This document shows positions 17,500 through 26,096 of a DNA stretch of 64,000 nt, piece by piece (within the stretch, counting starts at the first letter, position 1; each line of letters starts with the position of its first letter). The DNA comes from Chlorogloeopsis fritschii PCC 6912 (lineage in GTDB: Bacteria; Cyanobacteriota; Cyanobacteriia; Cyanobacteriales; Nostocaceae), in assembly GCF_000317285.1 (NCBI RefSeq), contig NZ_AJLN01000116.1:496001-560000 (forward strand), written 5' to 3'. Made by a program: the position numbers and the translations under genes. Below the pieces are notes generated by a model that was not told the origin of the DNA, ran no database searches, and saw only the letters and a program-made list of their open reading frames with translations.

Positions 17500-18834
17500 C
17501 TATACATTAATCATTTGTTTATTTGTACTTGCTGCATAATACCCAATCGCTTCCTTACCTGTAATCAACCTAGCACCACGTTTGCGAGTGAAATAATTCC
17601 AACCCCACTGAATCATCACTACTAACTTGTTATCAAATTCAATTAAGAAGTAAATGTGAATCAATAACCAAACTAGCCACGCCACAAAACCTGTCAACTT
17701 CATAAAGCCCAAGTCAACCACGGCTGAGTTTTGTCCAATTACTGCTAAAGTACCTCGGTCAACATAATAAAATCTTGGTACTGTTTTACCTTGAAGCCGT
17801 TGTTTAACTAAAGAGGCAACATATTCTCCTTGTTGCATCGCTACTGGTGCAACACCGGGTAAAGGTTTACCATTTTGATGGGCAAAATGTGCTAAGTCCC
17901 CAATGACAAAAATATTCGGATAATCTTTAATACTTAAATCAGGTTCGACAATCACTCTTCCGGCGCGATCGCACTCCACATTTGTTCTTTGAGCTAATAC
18001 TTTCCCCAAAGGTGAAGCTTTCACACCTGCCGCCCACAATACTGTCTTCGCGTGAATCTGCGTTACCTCATCATCTTGTTTGATGGTAACAATATCATCT
18101 TCAATATTTGTTACTAAAGTTTTTGTCTGTACTGTTACACCCAAATTTTGCAGGGATGCTTCTGCCTGTGCTGATAACTCCGCTGCAAAAGGAGGCAGAA
18201 GCCGATCTAAACCTTCCAAAAGTAAAACTTGTGCTTCTGTTGTATCAATATTACGGAAATCTTCTTTCATAGTGTGATACGCTAATTCTGCGATCGCACC
18301 TGCTAATTCCACACCAGTAGGGCCACCACCGACAACTACAAAAGTTAACCAAGCTCGACGTAATTGGGGATCAGTTTCCTTTTCTGCGGCTTCAAACGCC
18401 ATAAAAATGCGGCGACGCATTTCTATTGCATCTTCAACAGTTTTCAAACCAGGAGCAAATGTTTCCCAATCGTCTTTCCCAAAATAGGAATGCTTGGCAC
18501 CTGTAGCGATAATTAAAGTATCGTAGGGTATTGCTTCGCTACCCATCAAAACTTTTTGAGCTTGGGGATCGATGTCATAAACTTCTCCCAACAAGACTTT
18601 TGTATTCTTGCTTTTACTAAGTACAGAACGCAGTGGTGAAGAAATATCAGCAGGGGATAGTGTACCTGTCGCAACTTGGTACAAAAGTGGTTGAAATAAA
18701 TGAAAGTTACGTTTATCTATAAGAGTTACATTTATATTATCGCTATTCAGTGCTTTCGCGGTATAAAGTCCACCAAAGCCACCGCCGACAATCACTACTT
18801 GATGGGGTGGTTGATTTTCAACTTCGTTTACCAT
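17500..18834 (-). CDS. Type II NADH dehydrogenase (NDH-2)
   Basis: This 444-residue flavoprotein has two Rossmann dinucleotide motifs: FAD site VVIVGGGFGGLYTAKAL (13-29) and NADH site FVVVGGGPTGVELAGAIAEL (near 165-184). The second FAD motif is PNIFVIGDLAHF (near 308-319). VLWAAGVKASPLGK and PGVAPVAMQQGEYVA are characteristic of NDH-2, which passes electrons from NAD(P)H to quinone without proton pumping. A C-terminal amphipathic/hydrophobic segment (FVAWLVWLLIHIYFLIEF, near 385-402) fits membrane attachment. Length matches cyanobacterial NdbB/NdbC-like proteins, but I cannot tell which paralogue it is. It is transcribed alone. Confidence 0.9.
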   Translation of the reverse strand: MVNEVENQPPHQVVIVGGGFGGLYTAKALNSDNINVTLIDKRNFHLFQPLLYQVATGTLSPADISSPLRSVLSKSKNTKVLLGEVYDIDPQAQKVLMGSEAIPYDTLIIATGAKHSYFGKDDWETFAPGLKTVEDAIEMRRRIFMAFEAAEKETDPQLRRAWLTFVVVGGGPTGVELAGAIAELAYHTMKEDFRNIDTTEAQVLLLEGLDRLLPPFAAELSAQAEASLQNLGVTVQTKTLVTNIEDDIVTIKQDDEVTQIHAKTVLWAAGVKASPLGKVLAQRTNVECDRAGRVIVEPDLSIKDYPNIFVIGDLAHFAHQNGKPLPGVAPVAMQQGEYVASLVKQRLQGKTVPRFYYVDRGTLAVIGQNSAVVDLGFMKLTGFVAWLVWLLIHIYFLIEFDNKLVVMIQWGWNYFTRKRGARLITGKEAIGYYAASTNKQMINV

Positions 18835-18970
18835 AAGATTTGTTTCCTTGTGTTGAGAGGGCTTTCATCATTGTTAACAAATTTTTACCAAAATCGTCAG
18901 ATGGTTCTGTTTACTCTCCACAAATGAAGTTTTGTAATAAGTAGTAAATAATACGAATTAAAAGTAAATT

Positions 18971-19044
18971 TAATTACAACCACAGATGGACACCGATAAA
19001 CACCGATAAAATCTGTGTCCATCTGTGTTCATCCGTGGTCGATT
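18971..19044. repeat. ACCACAGATGGACAC dispersed inverted repeat, copy B
   Basis: Left arm ACCACAGATGGACACCGATA and right arm ATCTGTGTTCATCCGTGGTC form a nearly symmetrical stem. Flanks TAATTACA and CGATTT are shared with copy A at 6355. Confidence 0.88.
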
Positions 19045-19082
19045 TCTTGGAAAATAGAACGACTGCAAGTGGTTTATAAATA

Positions 19083-19102
19083 AAGCCCATATCAATGGGC
19101 TT
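19083..19102 (-). terminator. Rho-independent terminator of leuA
   Basis: On the minus strand the stem AAGCCCAT / ATGGGCTT with a four-base loop is followed by TTATTTAT, about 40 bases after the leuA stop. Stem plus T-rich tail support an intrinsic terminator. Confidence 0.7.
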
Positions 19103-19140
19103 CAGTGATTAATACATTGTCTTGTGCAACCTTTTCAGAA

Positions 19141-20847
19141 TTAGTTTGCTTGCAACTGCGAGAAGAACTTTGCTTGAGCCTCTGCATCCATAGACTGCCA
19201 AGCTCGATTAACTGCACTCAAAATCGCCAGCAACGAGGCTGTGACAATATTGGGGTGAATGCCGACTCCATGTAACGAGCCTGGAATCAAATCACCTGCA
19301 ATCTCAATACAGGCGATCGCATCGGCACTACTGCCAGAATTGCGCGATCGCTCTTCATAATGGTGAATTCGCACACCCAAACCGAGAGCATTAACAAAAG
19401 CATCAATCGGCCCATTACCTGTGCCATAAACTGCGATAATTTTTTCATGCAGTTGCAATTTTGCTGTGAGGTTGTAAACACCACTGGCGTATTCGGTTTC
19501 AGATAACTGGTGAGTAATGAACTTCAGTGGTGTAGAAATCTGTAAATACTCTTGCTCAAACAACTGCCAAAGATTCTGAGAAGACAATTCTTTACCAGTA
19601 GCATCCATTACCCTTTGTACAATCTGGCTCAACTCAATCTGCAAGCGTCGAGGCAACACCAAATCGTAGTCTCGTTCCAATAAGAAAGTAATTCCTCCTT
19701 TACCTGACTGACTGTTCACCCGCACCACAGATTCATAAGTACGCCCAACATCTGCGGGATCGAGTGGCAGGTATGGAACTTCCCAAATTGCATCTGGTTT
19801 TTGCACGGCAAAACCTTTTTTGATCGCATCCTGATGGGAACCCGAAAAAGCGGTGAATACTAAATCGCCGACGTAGGGATGGCGGGGATGAATAGGAAGT
19901 TGGGTACAATCTTCAATTATTCTGGCTACTTCGTTAATGTTAGAAAAATCTAAGCCGGGATGAATACCCTGGGTGTAAAGATTCAAAGCCAGCGTCACTA
20001 AATCCACATTACCAGTACGTTCGCCATTGCCAAACAAACAGCCCTCAACCCTGTCTGCTCCTGCCATTTGGGCGAGTTCTGCTGCTGCTACTCCACAACC
20101 GCGATCGTTATGCGTATGCACGCTGAGAACCACGCTATCTCGTCTTGCTAAATTGCGGTGCATCCACTCTACTTGATCGGCAAATATATTAGGTGTTGCT
20201 ACCTCCACAGTAGCAGGCAGATTAATAATAGCTTTGTGTTGGGGCGTGGGTTGCCAAACATCCAAAACTGCATCGCAGATTTCTTTTGCAAAATCGAGTT
20301 CCGTCGCTGTAAACGTTTCTGGTGAATATTGAAATTGCCATTGCGTGTCTGGTTGCTCTGCTGCTAACTCAGTGAAAAGTTTCGCTGCCGAAACTGCCAG
20401 ATTAATTGTTCCTTGCCGATCCAAACCAAAAACCGTGCGACGAAATACAGGAGAAGTTGCATTGTATAAATGCACGATCGCTCGTTTTGCTCCTCTTAAA
20501 GCTGCAAAAGTGCGGCGAATCAAATCTTCTCTTGCCTGTGTCAAAACTTGAATCGTGACATCATCAGGAATTAATTGCTGCTCAATCAAATGTCGAACAA
20601 AATCGAAGTCAGTTTGTGAAGCGGATGGAAAAGCGACTTCAATTTCTTTAAAGCCAACACTTACCAACAGATTGAACAAATTTAACTTGCGTTGGACATT
20701 CATTGGTTCAATCAACGCCTGATTGCCATCTCTTAAATCGGTACTCAACCAAATGGGTGGATGAGTAATTATTTGATTTGGCCAGGTGCGATCGCTTAAA
20801 TTAATTGGTGCAAACGAGCGATATTTTGTAGCAGGATTCTTCAACAC
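19141..20847 (-). CDS. leuA: 2-isopropylmalate synthase
   Basis: This 568-residue enzyme condenses acetyl-CoA with 2-ketoisovalerate in the first committed step of leucine synthesis. It is of the longer type-2 LeuA form. The HMGL-like TIM barrel shows [17 protein letters not shown] (near 33-49), [14 protein letters not shown], and the metal site [17 protein letters not shown] (near 246-262). A C-terminal regulatory LeuA dimer domain (near 430-560) contains [15 protein letters not shown] and carries leucine feedback inhibition in the family. The start is GTG at 20847; the stop of the small upstream ORF (20841-20993) overlaps this start, suggesting translational coupling. Confidence 0.95.
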   Translation of the reverse strand: MLKNPATKYRSFAPINLSDRTWPNQIITHPPIWLSTDLRDGNQALIEPMNVQRKLNLFNLLVSVGFKEIEVAFPSASQTDFDFVRHLIEQQLIPDDVTIQVLTQAREDLIRRTFAALRGAKRAIVHLYNATSPVFRRTVFGLDRQGTINLAVSAAKLFTELAAEQPDTQWQFQYSPETFTATELDFAKEICDAVLDVWQPTPQHKAIINLPATVEVATPNIFADQVEWMHRNLARRDSVVLSVHTHNDRGCGVAAAELAQMAGADRVEGCLFGNGERTGNVDLVTLALNLYTQGIHPGLDFSNINEVARIIEDCTQLPIHPRHPYVGDLVFTAFSGSHQDAIKKGFAVQKPDAIWEVPYLPLDPADVGRTYESVVRVNSQSGKGGITFLLERDYDLVLPRRLQIELSQIVQRVMDATGKELSSQNLWQLFEQEYLQISTPLKFITHQLSETEYASGVYNLTAKLQLHEKIIAVYGTGNGPIDAFVNALGLGVRIHHYEERSRNSGSSADAIACIEIAGDLIPGSLHGVGIHPNIVTASLLAILSAVNRAWQSMDAEAQAKFFSQLQAN

Positions 20848-20993
20848 GATCGTCTATTCCTTTGTTGTTGATGTTTATAAGGCGTAGTGGCGAAAGGTGT
20901 TACAGGGATTGGGCTGCCAGGTTGCCAAATTATCCGAGCCTGACAACCCACAAAAAGTCGCAGTAACGCCTTAAGTATTAGATGTAGTTGCAT
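20841..20993 (-). CDS. Putative leucine-rich leader peptide upstream of leuA
   Basis: This is a 50-residue ORF starting [14 protein letters not shown]. It has a strong ribosome site, GGAGG, five bases before its ATG. Six of residues 3-13 are leucine (codons CTA, CTA, CTT, TTA, CTG, CTT). Its TGA stop lies inside the first codons of leuA (GTG at 20847), so the two frames overlap and leuA translation is probably coupled. The remainder ([20 protein letters not shown], then a basic Gln/Arg tail) matches nothing I recognise. The frame runs through a nested RNA stem (20878-20973). The layout resembles leader-peptide control such as E. coli leuL, but without a visible intrinsic terminator. Function is inference. 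Confidence 0.6.
   Translation of the reverse strand: MQLHLILKALLRLFVGCQARIIWQPGSPIPVTPFATTPYKHQQQRNRRSC
20878..20973 (-). promoter_or_regulatory. Nested RNA stem in the leuA leader
   Basis: Read as minus-strand RNA, an inner stem pairs GGGTTGTCAGG (20949 to 20939) with CCTGGCAGCCC (20921 to 20911): 11 pairs, two of them G-U. An outer stem pairs TAAGGCGT (20973-20966) with ACGCCTTA (20885-20878), extended by GCGA/TCGC after a small internal loop. The G-U pairs would be A-C mismatches in plus-strand RNA, so the fold favours the leuA sense transcript. The leucine codons of the leader ORF sit just before and within the left arm. No T run follows, so it is not a simple terminator. Confidence 0.55.
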
Positions 20994-21787
20994 AAGAACC
21001 TCCAAGTAAATGTTTCAATCACCTGCCAGGAATTTTAATTCCTGGCTCATATCTAAAGTCGGTTCAAACCGACTATTAACAAGGGAATTCTATTGAGAGA
21101 GCCTCTGGCTCTAGTTCTCGTTACCAGGTTGAACCTGGTAACGAGAGTAAACCGACTATCAACAAGCGATGAAGTCAGTTTTAACGGACTTGGGCTATTA
21201 GCCCGGAAATTAATTTCCGGGCGGTTTGAGTCGCTAATCAAATAGCCCAGATTTAGTTAAAAGCTATCCGCGCTATTGGGCAAAGCCAACCTACTTTCAG
21301 GATTTAGACGCCTATTTAACTCAGTAAAAACCTTATTTGGTGTATCTAAAATCTATTTGCGCCCAAGGCGCAGTAGCAGCCCTAGCCCTAATAAAAGGCT
21401 AGAAAGTAGTTGTAGAGATAGCTGCTTGGCGAACATAGTTTTTAGTTTGATAAACCAACACATAATGATATTAAACCCAGAGAATGCACAGGTCAAGCCA
21501 AACTTGAAAGAAATTTCAGGTTATGAGCCAATAATTGAACTATAAACTTCACTTCTTGGGTAAGTGTTGTCGAAGAGCGTGAATGATGCCCAATTGATAT
21601 AGATTGGAACGATACGTTAATATAATAATGCTGATAAATTTTTCAAAAATAAATTATTAGCAGTTTGTTGAGTCAAATTTAATACTTTACTACAAAGTTA
21701 CAAATATAATTTAAAAGCTCCTAAGCCGATCTTGAGTGATAGCTTTTGAATTAAGTATTTGGATTTTGAATAAAATATTCATGCGTT
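20994..21787. other. Non-coding gap rich in palindromes
   Basis: This stretch lies between the leuA leader and the divergent response-regulator gene. Its left third is a chain of palindromes (21025-21221). The right part (about 21550-21787) is AT-rich and should hold the response-regulator promoter. I saw no reliable gene; two weak frames near 21276-21545 were rejected. Confidence 0.65.
21025..21221. repeat. Composite palindromic repeat block
   Basis: Successive inverted repeats are GCCAGGAATT...AATTCCTGGC (21025-21046), AGTCGGTTCAAACCGACT (21057-21074), CTCGTTACCAGG...CCTGGTAACGAG (21117-21145) and CCCGGAAATTAATTTCCGGG (21202-21221). Between them is the CTAAAGTC...GACTTGGGCTATTAGCC motif. 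A related block lies at about 17250-17342, and the third palindrome recurs at 33504-33532. The block sits directly upstream of the leuA leader. Confidence 0.85.
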
Positions 21788-22192
21788 ATGTCACCTCCCT
21801 TGCCTCTTGCTGGCTTAAATATTTTGGTAGTTGAAGATGATGATGATACTCGCTTTTTCGTCACTACCGTTTTAGAAGCAGATGGAGCTATTGTTACAGC
21901 AGTTCCATTCGCAGCCCCAGCACTAGAAGTTTTGCCTCAATTGCAACCCGATGTCCTAATTAGTGATATCGGTATGCCTGGTGAAGATGGCTACGCTTTA
22001 ATCCGTAAAATCCGCGCCCTTCGACCCGAACTTGGTGGACGAGTTCCAGCTATTGCCTTAACAGCCTATGGTGATAGTGACAATTGTGTTCGTGCCTTGG
22101 AAGCTGGTTTCCAAACTCATGTCTCTAAACCAATTGCCCCAGATGAACTTGTTGAAATTGTTGCTAATGTAGTTGCTTCGTGTCATTGGTAA
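21788..22192 (+). CDS. Single-domain response regulator (CheY-like)
   Basis: This 134-residue protein is a lone receiver domain. The acidic pocket is EDDDD (16-20), the phospho-acceptor Asp60 in LISDIGMPGEDGY, the switch Thr92 in ALTAYGD and the conserved Lys114 in HVSKPIAPDEL. There is no output domain, so it must act by protein contact or phosphotransfer. The sequence resembles receivers at the C-terminus of cyanobacterial hybrid kinases. No histidine kinase is adjacent; the ethylene-receptor-like kinase at 9285-10571 lacks a receiver but is 11 kb away, and pairing is only a possibility. Confidence 0.93.
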   Translation: MSPPLPLAGLNILVVEDDDDTRFFVTTVLEADGAIVTAVPFAAPALEVLPQLQPDVLISDIGMPGEDGYALIRKIRALRPELGGRVPAIALTAYGDSDNCVRALEAGFQTHVSKPIAPDELVEIVANVVASCHW

Positions 22193-22353
22193 TTATACAA
22201 AGCTGAATATTTATATCGCCTTCAAAGTTACTTCTGATCTGAATTCAAACGGCAAGCAAACATCATGTTTTAGAAATCCAACCACTGTCTTGGAAAGCTT
22301 TGAAGTTCCCTCCGGGACGCTGCGCGTAGCCGCCTTCGGCGTCTACAAACTTT

Positions 22354-22417
22354 CCGCAGATAAACACAGATGCACACGGATAAATTATCTGTGTTTATCT
22401 GTGTCCATCTGTGGTCG
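22354..22417. repeat. ACCACAGATGGACAC dispersed inverted repeat, copy C
   Basis: CCGCAGATAAACACAGATGC pairs with the right arm ATCTGTGTCCATCTGTGG. The copy lacks the outer flanks shared by copies A and B and is joined to another repeat on its left. Confidence 0.8.
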
Positions 22418-22510
22418 TTATTATCATAAAATTGGATTTTGCAATCAGTCTATTATTTGCCGTGACTCAAGGTGAGTTCAGACATAAGTTGTAATTAATA
22501 CAGAAAAACT

Positions 22511-22553
22511 AGACGCACTTTAACCGGAGAACTTCCCCGATTTAAGTGCGTCT
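22511..22553 (-). terminator. Rho-independent terminator of chlP
   Basis: Arms AGACGCACTT (22511-22520) and AAGTGCGTCT (22544-22553) form a perfect 10-bp stem. On the minus strand the stem is followed by AGTTTTTCTG, 45-90 bases after the chlP stop. Confidence 0.8.
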
Positions 22554-22597
22554 TGCGTTGTCCTCTTCTCAATTCTCTTAGTCTCTAGATGCCCTGA

Positions 22598-23818
22598 TTA
22601 GGGAGCCAAAGCGTTACCGCGCAGCAGACTACCAATAGTCTTGGCTGTAATTTTTAACTGAGTGATAGGATTCGCTGGCACAACCGTCTTATACAGATAG
22701 CTATCAAAAGTTAGCCGCTGTACGTCAAGGTCTGCACACATTTCCACAAATGCCTCGCGGGTAGCGTCAGAACGATAAAATACAGTTTGTAAAAGGTCTA
22801 GTACCTTGTAGGTGAGTCCGTATTTTCTATCCCAGCGCTTCAAATAGAGCTTGAGTTCATTTTCTGTGGGAATGCGATCGCCACCGTTGGACACCTCTAC
22901 AATTGTTTCAGCACACATCCGCCCAGATTTAGCAGCAAAGTAAATGCCTTCGCCAGAAGATTTGGTCACGTAGCCCGCAGCATCTCCTACCAAGGCAATG
23001 CGTCCAACAACACGGCGCGGACGGGGATGTTCGGGAATTGGGTGTGCTTCGACTTTGATAATTTGACCGCCAGCGAGTTTTTCTACTGCACGGGCACGAA
23101 CTCCAGCTTGCAGTTGCTTGATGCTGGCTTTGTTCACGTGCATCGTACCAGTACCCACGGCTACGTGGTCGTATTTGGGGAAAACCCAAGCATAGAAGTC
23201 GGTAGAAACGTCGTCGCCAACGTACATTTCTGCCAAGTCGTTGTAATACGCCATTTTGTCTTGGGGTAGGCGAATCCGCTCTTGGAAAGCGATCGCATAA
23301 TTGTAATCCCCAGCATCCATTTCTTTGGCAACACGGGAGTTCGCCCCATCTGCACCGATAATTAAATCAACCTTCAGAGTTTTGGCAATGCCTTGGGCAC
23401 CACCTTCTGTATGGTCTACATAATGAATGGTGTAAGGGTCAGTATTGTTAGTAGGTATATCGAGTTTATGAACGGTGGCATTAATTAAATGTGCACCTAA
23501 TTTTGCCGCTCGATTGCGCAGGTAACCATCCAGCACCTCACGGCGGCACATTCCTATATATTCTTCTTCTTTTTCTAAATTGATATCAACCTCACGATTG
23601 GAGGGTGAGATCATTTTCATCTTCCGCACCTGACGGTCAATGATATCCTTGGGCAGATCAAATTCACTTACCATGCACAGAGGAATGGCACCGCCACAGG
23701 GCTTGGCATTATCTAGCTTGCGCTCAAACAGGTAAGTTTCGATCCCAGCTTTTGCCAGTGTTTCTGCGGCAGATGAGCCAGCTGGGCCTGACCCAACAAC
23801 AGCAACCCGTAGTGTCAA
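22598..23818 (-). CDS. chlP: Geranylgeranyl diphosphate / geranylgeranyl-chlorophyll reductase
   Basis: This flavoprotein reduces the geranylgeranyl chain to phytyl, supplying the tail of chlorophyll and tocopherol. The FAD motif LRVAVVGSGPAGSSAAETLAKAG stands at the N-terminus, followed by ERKLDNAKPCGGAIPLCM and a later GRIALVGDAAGYVTKSSGEGIYFA (near residues 272-295). I place the start at a TTG (23818): it has GGGAG seven bases upstream and gives 406 residues, matching the usual cyanobacterial length with MxLRVAVVGSG. An ATG at 23854 or GTG at 23941 would add 12 or 41 residues with no family likeness. The product is thylakoid-associated. Single gene with its own terminator. Confidence 0.95.
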   Translation of the reverse strand: MTLRVAVVGSGPAGSSAAETLAKAGIETYLFERKLDNAKPCGGAIPLCMVSEFDLPKDIIDRQVRKMKMISPSNREVDINLEKEEEYIGMCRREVLDGYLRNRAAKLGAHLINATVHKLDIPTNNTDPYTIHYVDHTEGGAQGIAKTLKVDLIIGADGANSRVAKEMDAGDYNYAIAFQERIRLPQDKMAYYNDLAEMYVGDDVSTDFYAWVFPKYDHVAVGTGTMHVNKASIKQLQAGVRARAVEKLAGGQIIKVEAHPIPEHPRPRRVVGRIALVGDAAGYVTKSSGEGIYFAAKSGRMCAETIVEVSNGGDRIPTENELKLYLKRWDRKYGLTYKVLDLLQTVFYRSDATREAFVEMCADLDVQRLTFDSYLYKTVVPANPITQLKITAKTIGSLLRGNALAP

Positions 23819-24072
23819 AGGTCTACTCCCAATCTTGACATTTAACGAAAGCATCGTATCACGGAGTTTTGGCTCATTTCTCGCTCTTTCTTGCAGATTG
23901 CAGAGAAATGCAATATTCCTTAATATTTCGCTACTAAACACTCACATTGGGAATTGGAAGTGGATAATTAATCACTAAAATTTTTACAACTCAATAGCAA
24001 ACATCTATGGTATAAATAAAAGTACTCTAACCCCATCAAAAAACCGTAGATAAATCATAGAGGTTAATAGCA

Positions 24073-25089
24073 GTGGGCATAGTTGTTGAAAACGTATCTA
24101 AGCATTTTGGCAGTTTTAAAGCGGTTGATCGGGTGAGTCTGGAAATCAAAAGTGGCTCCCTCGTTGCTTTATTGGGGCCATCAGGTTCGGGGAAGTCAAC
24201 CTTGTTGCGGCTAATTTCTGGTTTGGAAGTGCCAGATAGCGGCAGAATTATGCTCACAGGCAAAGATGCTACTCATCAAAGCGTGCAAGAAAGAAATATT
24301 GGCTTTGTATTTCAGCACTATGCCCTATTCAAGCATATGACGGTACGGCAAAATATTGCTTTTGGATTGGAAATTCGTAAGGTTGCGAAAGCGAAAGTAA
24401 AAAGGCGGGTAGAAGAACTATTAGAATTAGTGCAATTAGGAGGACTAGGCGATCGCTATCCTTCACAGCTTTCTGGTGGGCAACGGCAAAGAGTAGCCTT
24501 AGCAAGGGCACTAGCACCAGAACCCGAAGTACTATTGTTAGATGAACCATTTGGTGCTCTTGATGCTAAAGTCCGCAAAGACTTACGTGCTTGGTTGCGG
24601 CGCTTGCATGATGAAGTACACGTCACCACAGTTTTCGTCACCCACGATCAAGAAGAAGCAATGGAAGTATCCGACGAAATCGTGGTCATGAACAAAGGAC
24701 GGGTAGAACAGGTAGGAACACCAGCAGACGTTTACGATCATCCTGCGACAGCTTTTGTCATGAGTTTTATCGGCCCTGTCAACGTGTTGCCAAGCAGCTC
24801 GCGGATCTTTCAGGGTAACGGGTTCGATTCAGCACATCCAGAAATGTTCCTGCGCCCTCAAGATGTCCTGATAGACACAACTCCAAACGGCACCACCGTA
24901 GCCGCAAGAGTGAGTCGATTGATACATTTAGGCTGGGAAATTCAGGCCGAGTTGACTTTAGATGATGGACAGGTAGTGACGGCGCATTTAACACGGGAAC
25001 GCTTTGATGAGTTACAGTTAGAGCCTCAGCAGAAGGTATATGTAAAGCCGAAGGATGCAAGGTCTTTCCCGTTGTATTATTCAATTTAG
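24073..25089 (+). CDS. cysA: Sulfate/thiosulfate ABC transporter ATPase
   Basis: This 338-residue ABC ATPase has Walker [10 protein letters not shown] with Lys41, Q-loop FVFQHYALF (78-86), signature LSGGQRQR (133-140), Walker [13 protein letters not shown] (153-164) and H-loop His191. A C-terminal TOBE-like domain (near 230-338) includes MFLRPQDV. The sequence around [24 protein letters not shown] is typical of CysA. It uses a GTG start. The permeases and binding protein (cysT, cysW, sbpA) are not adjacent, so the subunit must pair with products from elsewhere. A role in related ions (molybdate, thiosulfate) cannot be excluded. Confidence 0.9.
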   Translation: MGIVVENVSKHFGSFKAVDRVSLEIKSGSLVALLGPSGSGKSTLLRLISGLEVPDSGRIMLTGKDATHQSVQERNIGFVFQHYALFKHMTVRQNIAFGLEIRKVAKAKVKRRVEELLELVQLGGLGDRYPSQLSGGQRQRVALARALAPEPEVLLLDEPFGALDAKVRKDLRAWLRRLHDEVHVTTVFVTHDQEEAMEVSDEIVVMNKGRVEQVGTPADVYDHPATAFVMSFIGPVNVLPSSSRIFQGNGFDSAHPEMFLRPQDVLIDTTPNGTTVAARVSRLIHLGWEIQAELTLDDGQVVTAHLTRERFDELQLEPQQKVYVKPKDARSFPLYYSI

Positions 25090-25130
25090 CTAGCGCTAGA
25101 CTATATTCATCCTCTCTTTTCAAGGTATTT

Positions 25131-25805
25131 ATGTCCGTCGCTAAAGACCAAGCCACTGCACCGGATAACCAAGAGTGGGATGATATTGTATTCCCGCCAG
25201 GCGAACTTTATAGCGACGAACCTCCTTTGGAAAGCGATCTGCATCGTAAACAAATTGATTTATTAATTCGACTACTAGAATGGTTTTGGCGAAATCGTCA
25301 AGATTTCTACGTTTCTGGTAATCTCACTGTTTACTTTAGCCCCAACCAAATTAACTCGGAAGATTTTCGGGGGCCGGATTTTTTCGTTGTGCTAAATACA
25401 GAACGCAAACCACGTAAGAGTTGGGTAGTTTGGGAAGAAGGGGGAAAATATCCCAATGTGATAGTAGAATTACTTTCTCCTTCAACTGCTGAAATTGACC
25501 GAGAATTGAAAAAGCAAATTTACCAAGATATTTTTCGCACATTTGACTATTTTTGGTTTGATCCCGAAACTTTAGAATTTGCAGAATTTCACTTGGTAGA
25601 TGGGAAATACGAACCGCTAGAACCTAATTTCCAAGGTAGGCTGTGGAGTCAGCAACTTGAGCTTTTTTTGGGTATTCATCAACAACAGTTGCGCTTTTGT
25701 ACACCAGATAGCAAACTCGTCCCCACACCAGAGGAAACAGCAGCAGAAGCCGAGGCACTATTAGCTCGCTATCGAGAACGTTTTGGAGAACTGCCGGATA
25801 TTTAG
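25131..25805 (+). CDS. Uma2 family endonuclease-like protein (DUF820)
   Basis: This 224-residue protein is of the Uma2/DUF820 family, a PD-(D/E)XK nuclease fold greatly expanded in cyanobacteria. Putative active-site residues are Asp83 in RGPDFFVV, Glu113 in VIVELLSPST and a lysine pair at 127-128 in RELKKQIYQ. YFWFDPETLEFAEFHL (about 140-155) is a family hallmark. The C-terminal region (EETAAEAEALLARYRERFGELPDI) is helical. Biological role is unknown; many copies may be mobile or regulatory. It follows cysA by about 40 bases but is unlikely to be functionally linked. Confidence 0.88.
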   Translation: MSVAKDQATAPDNQEWDDIVFPPGELYSDEPPLESDLHRKQIDLLIRLLEWFWRNRQDFYVSGNLTVYFSPNQINSEDFRGPDFFVVLNTERKPRKSWVVWEEGGKYPNVIVELLSPSTAEIDRELKKQIYQDIFRTFDYFWFDPETLEFAEFHLVDGKYEPLEPNFQGRLWSQQLELFLGIHQQQLRFCTPDSKLVPTPEETAAEAEALLARYRERFGELPDI

Positions 25806-25907
25806 AAGCCAAACAAACCTAGAGTAGTGCCACTAGCTTGTTCTAATGAAAGATGCGATCGCCTCTCTATGCCAAAATAGCTATGTCAAAATTGAGGAAA
25901 AGATATT

Positions 25908-26096
25908 TTACCAACTGTTGAACAAGGCTTCGCCTGTATTAGAGTTTGCCAGATGTTATCGAACTACTATCGAAACATTCTATTATTCCGTTTTGATATG
26001 AAAACAGGGACTATTTATATTTTGGCAGAGGAGAGCCTAGAGATTCTCATATCTCGTGATGGTAACTGGAGGTTTTTGGATGAAACCAGACTTTAA
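25908..26096 (+). pseudogene. DUF6888-like reading frame without a start codon
   Basis: The frame encodes PTVEQGFACIRVCQMLSNYY, a run of about 34 residues reading ILLFRFDMKTGTIYILAEES, then EILISRDGNWRFLDETRL and a stop. This closely fits the small DUF6888 family, whose members start near MPTxEQ. Here the codon at the expected Met is TTA (25908), and a TGA closes the frame 12 bases earlier. The only in-frame ATG (25953) would remove a quarter of the protein. The 3' end overlaps the DUF6887 start by 17 bases, the usual pair arrangement. It is either a gene with a mutated start or one using an unusual start such as ATT (25905). Confidence 0.65.

Larger units (their letters stand above)
18835..19140. 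other. Non-coding gap with repeat copy B and leuA terminator
   Basis: This 306-base gap holds the NDH-2 promoter region on its left, the repeat at 18971-19044 and the hairpin at 19083-19102. No gene is visible. Confidence 0.7.
22193..22597. other. Non-coding gap with repeats and chlP terminator
   Basis: This 405-base gap between convergent genes contains a CCCTCCGGGACGCTGCGCGT...CTTCGGCGTCTAC repeat fragment (about 22307-22347), the dispersed repeat copy C and the chlP terminator. No gene is visible. Confidence 0.7.

Noticed and set aside
21353-21523. Minus-strand frame ending in a hydrophobic, PEP-CTERM-like tail (SSLLLGLGLLLRLGRK)
   Set aside because: The frame is short, has no good start with ribosome site, and lacks the PEP triplet; it lies in a repeat-rich gap.
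21276-21545. Plus-strand 89-codon frame in the same gap
   Set aside because: Composition is basic and Ser/Arg-rich without family likeness, and the start of the frame overlaps repeat sequence.
9285-22192. Pairing of the ethylene-type kinase with the lone receiver protein
   Set aside because: They are 11 kb apart with unrelated genes between; nothing in the sequence links them.
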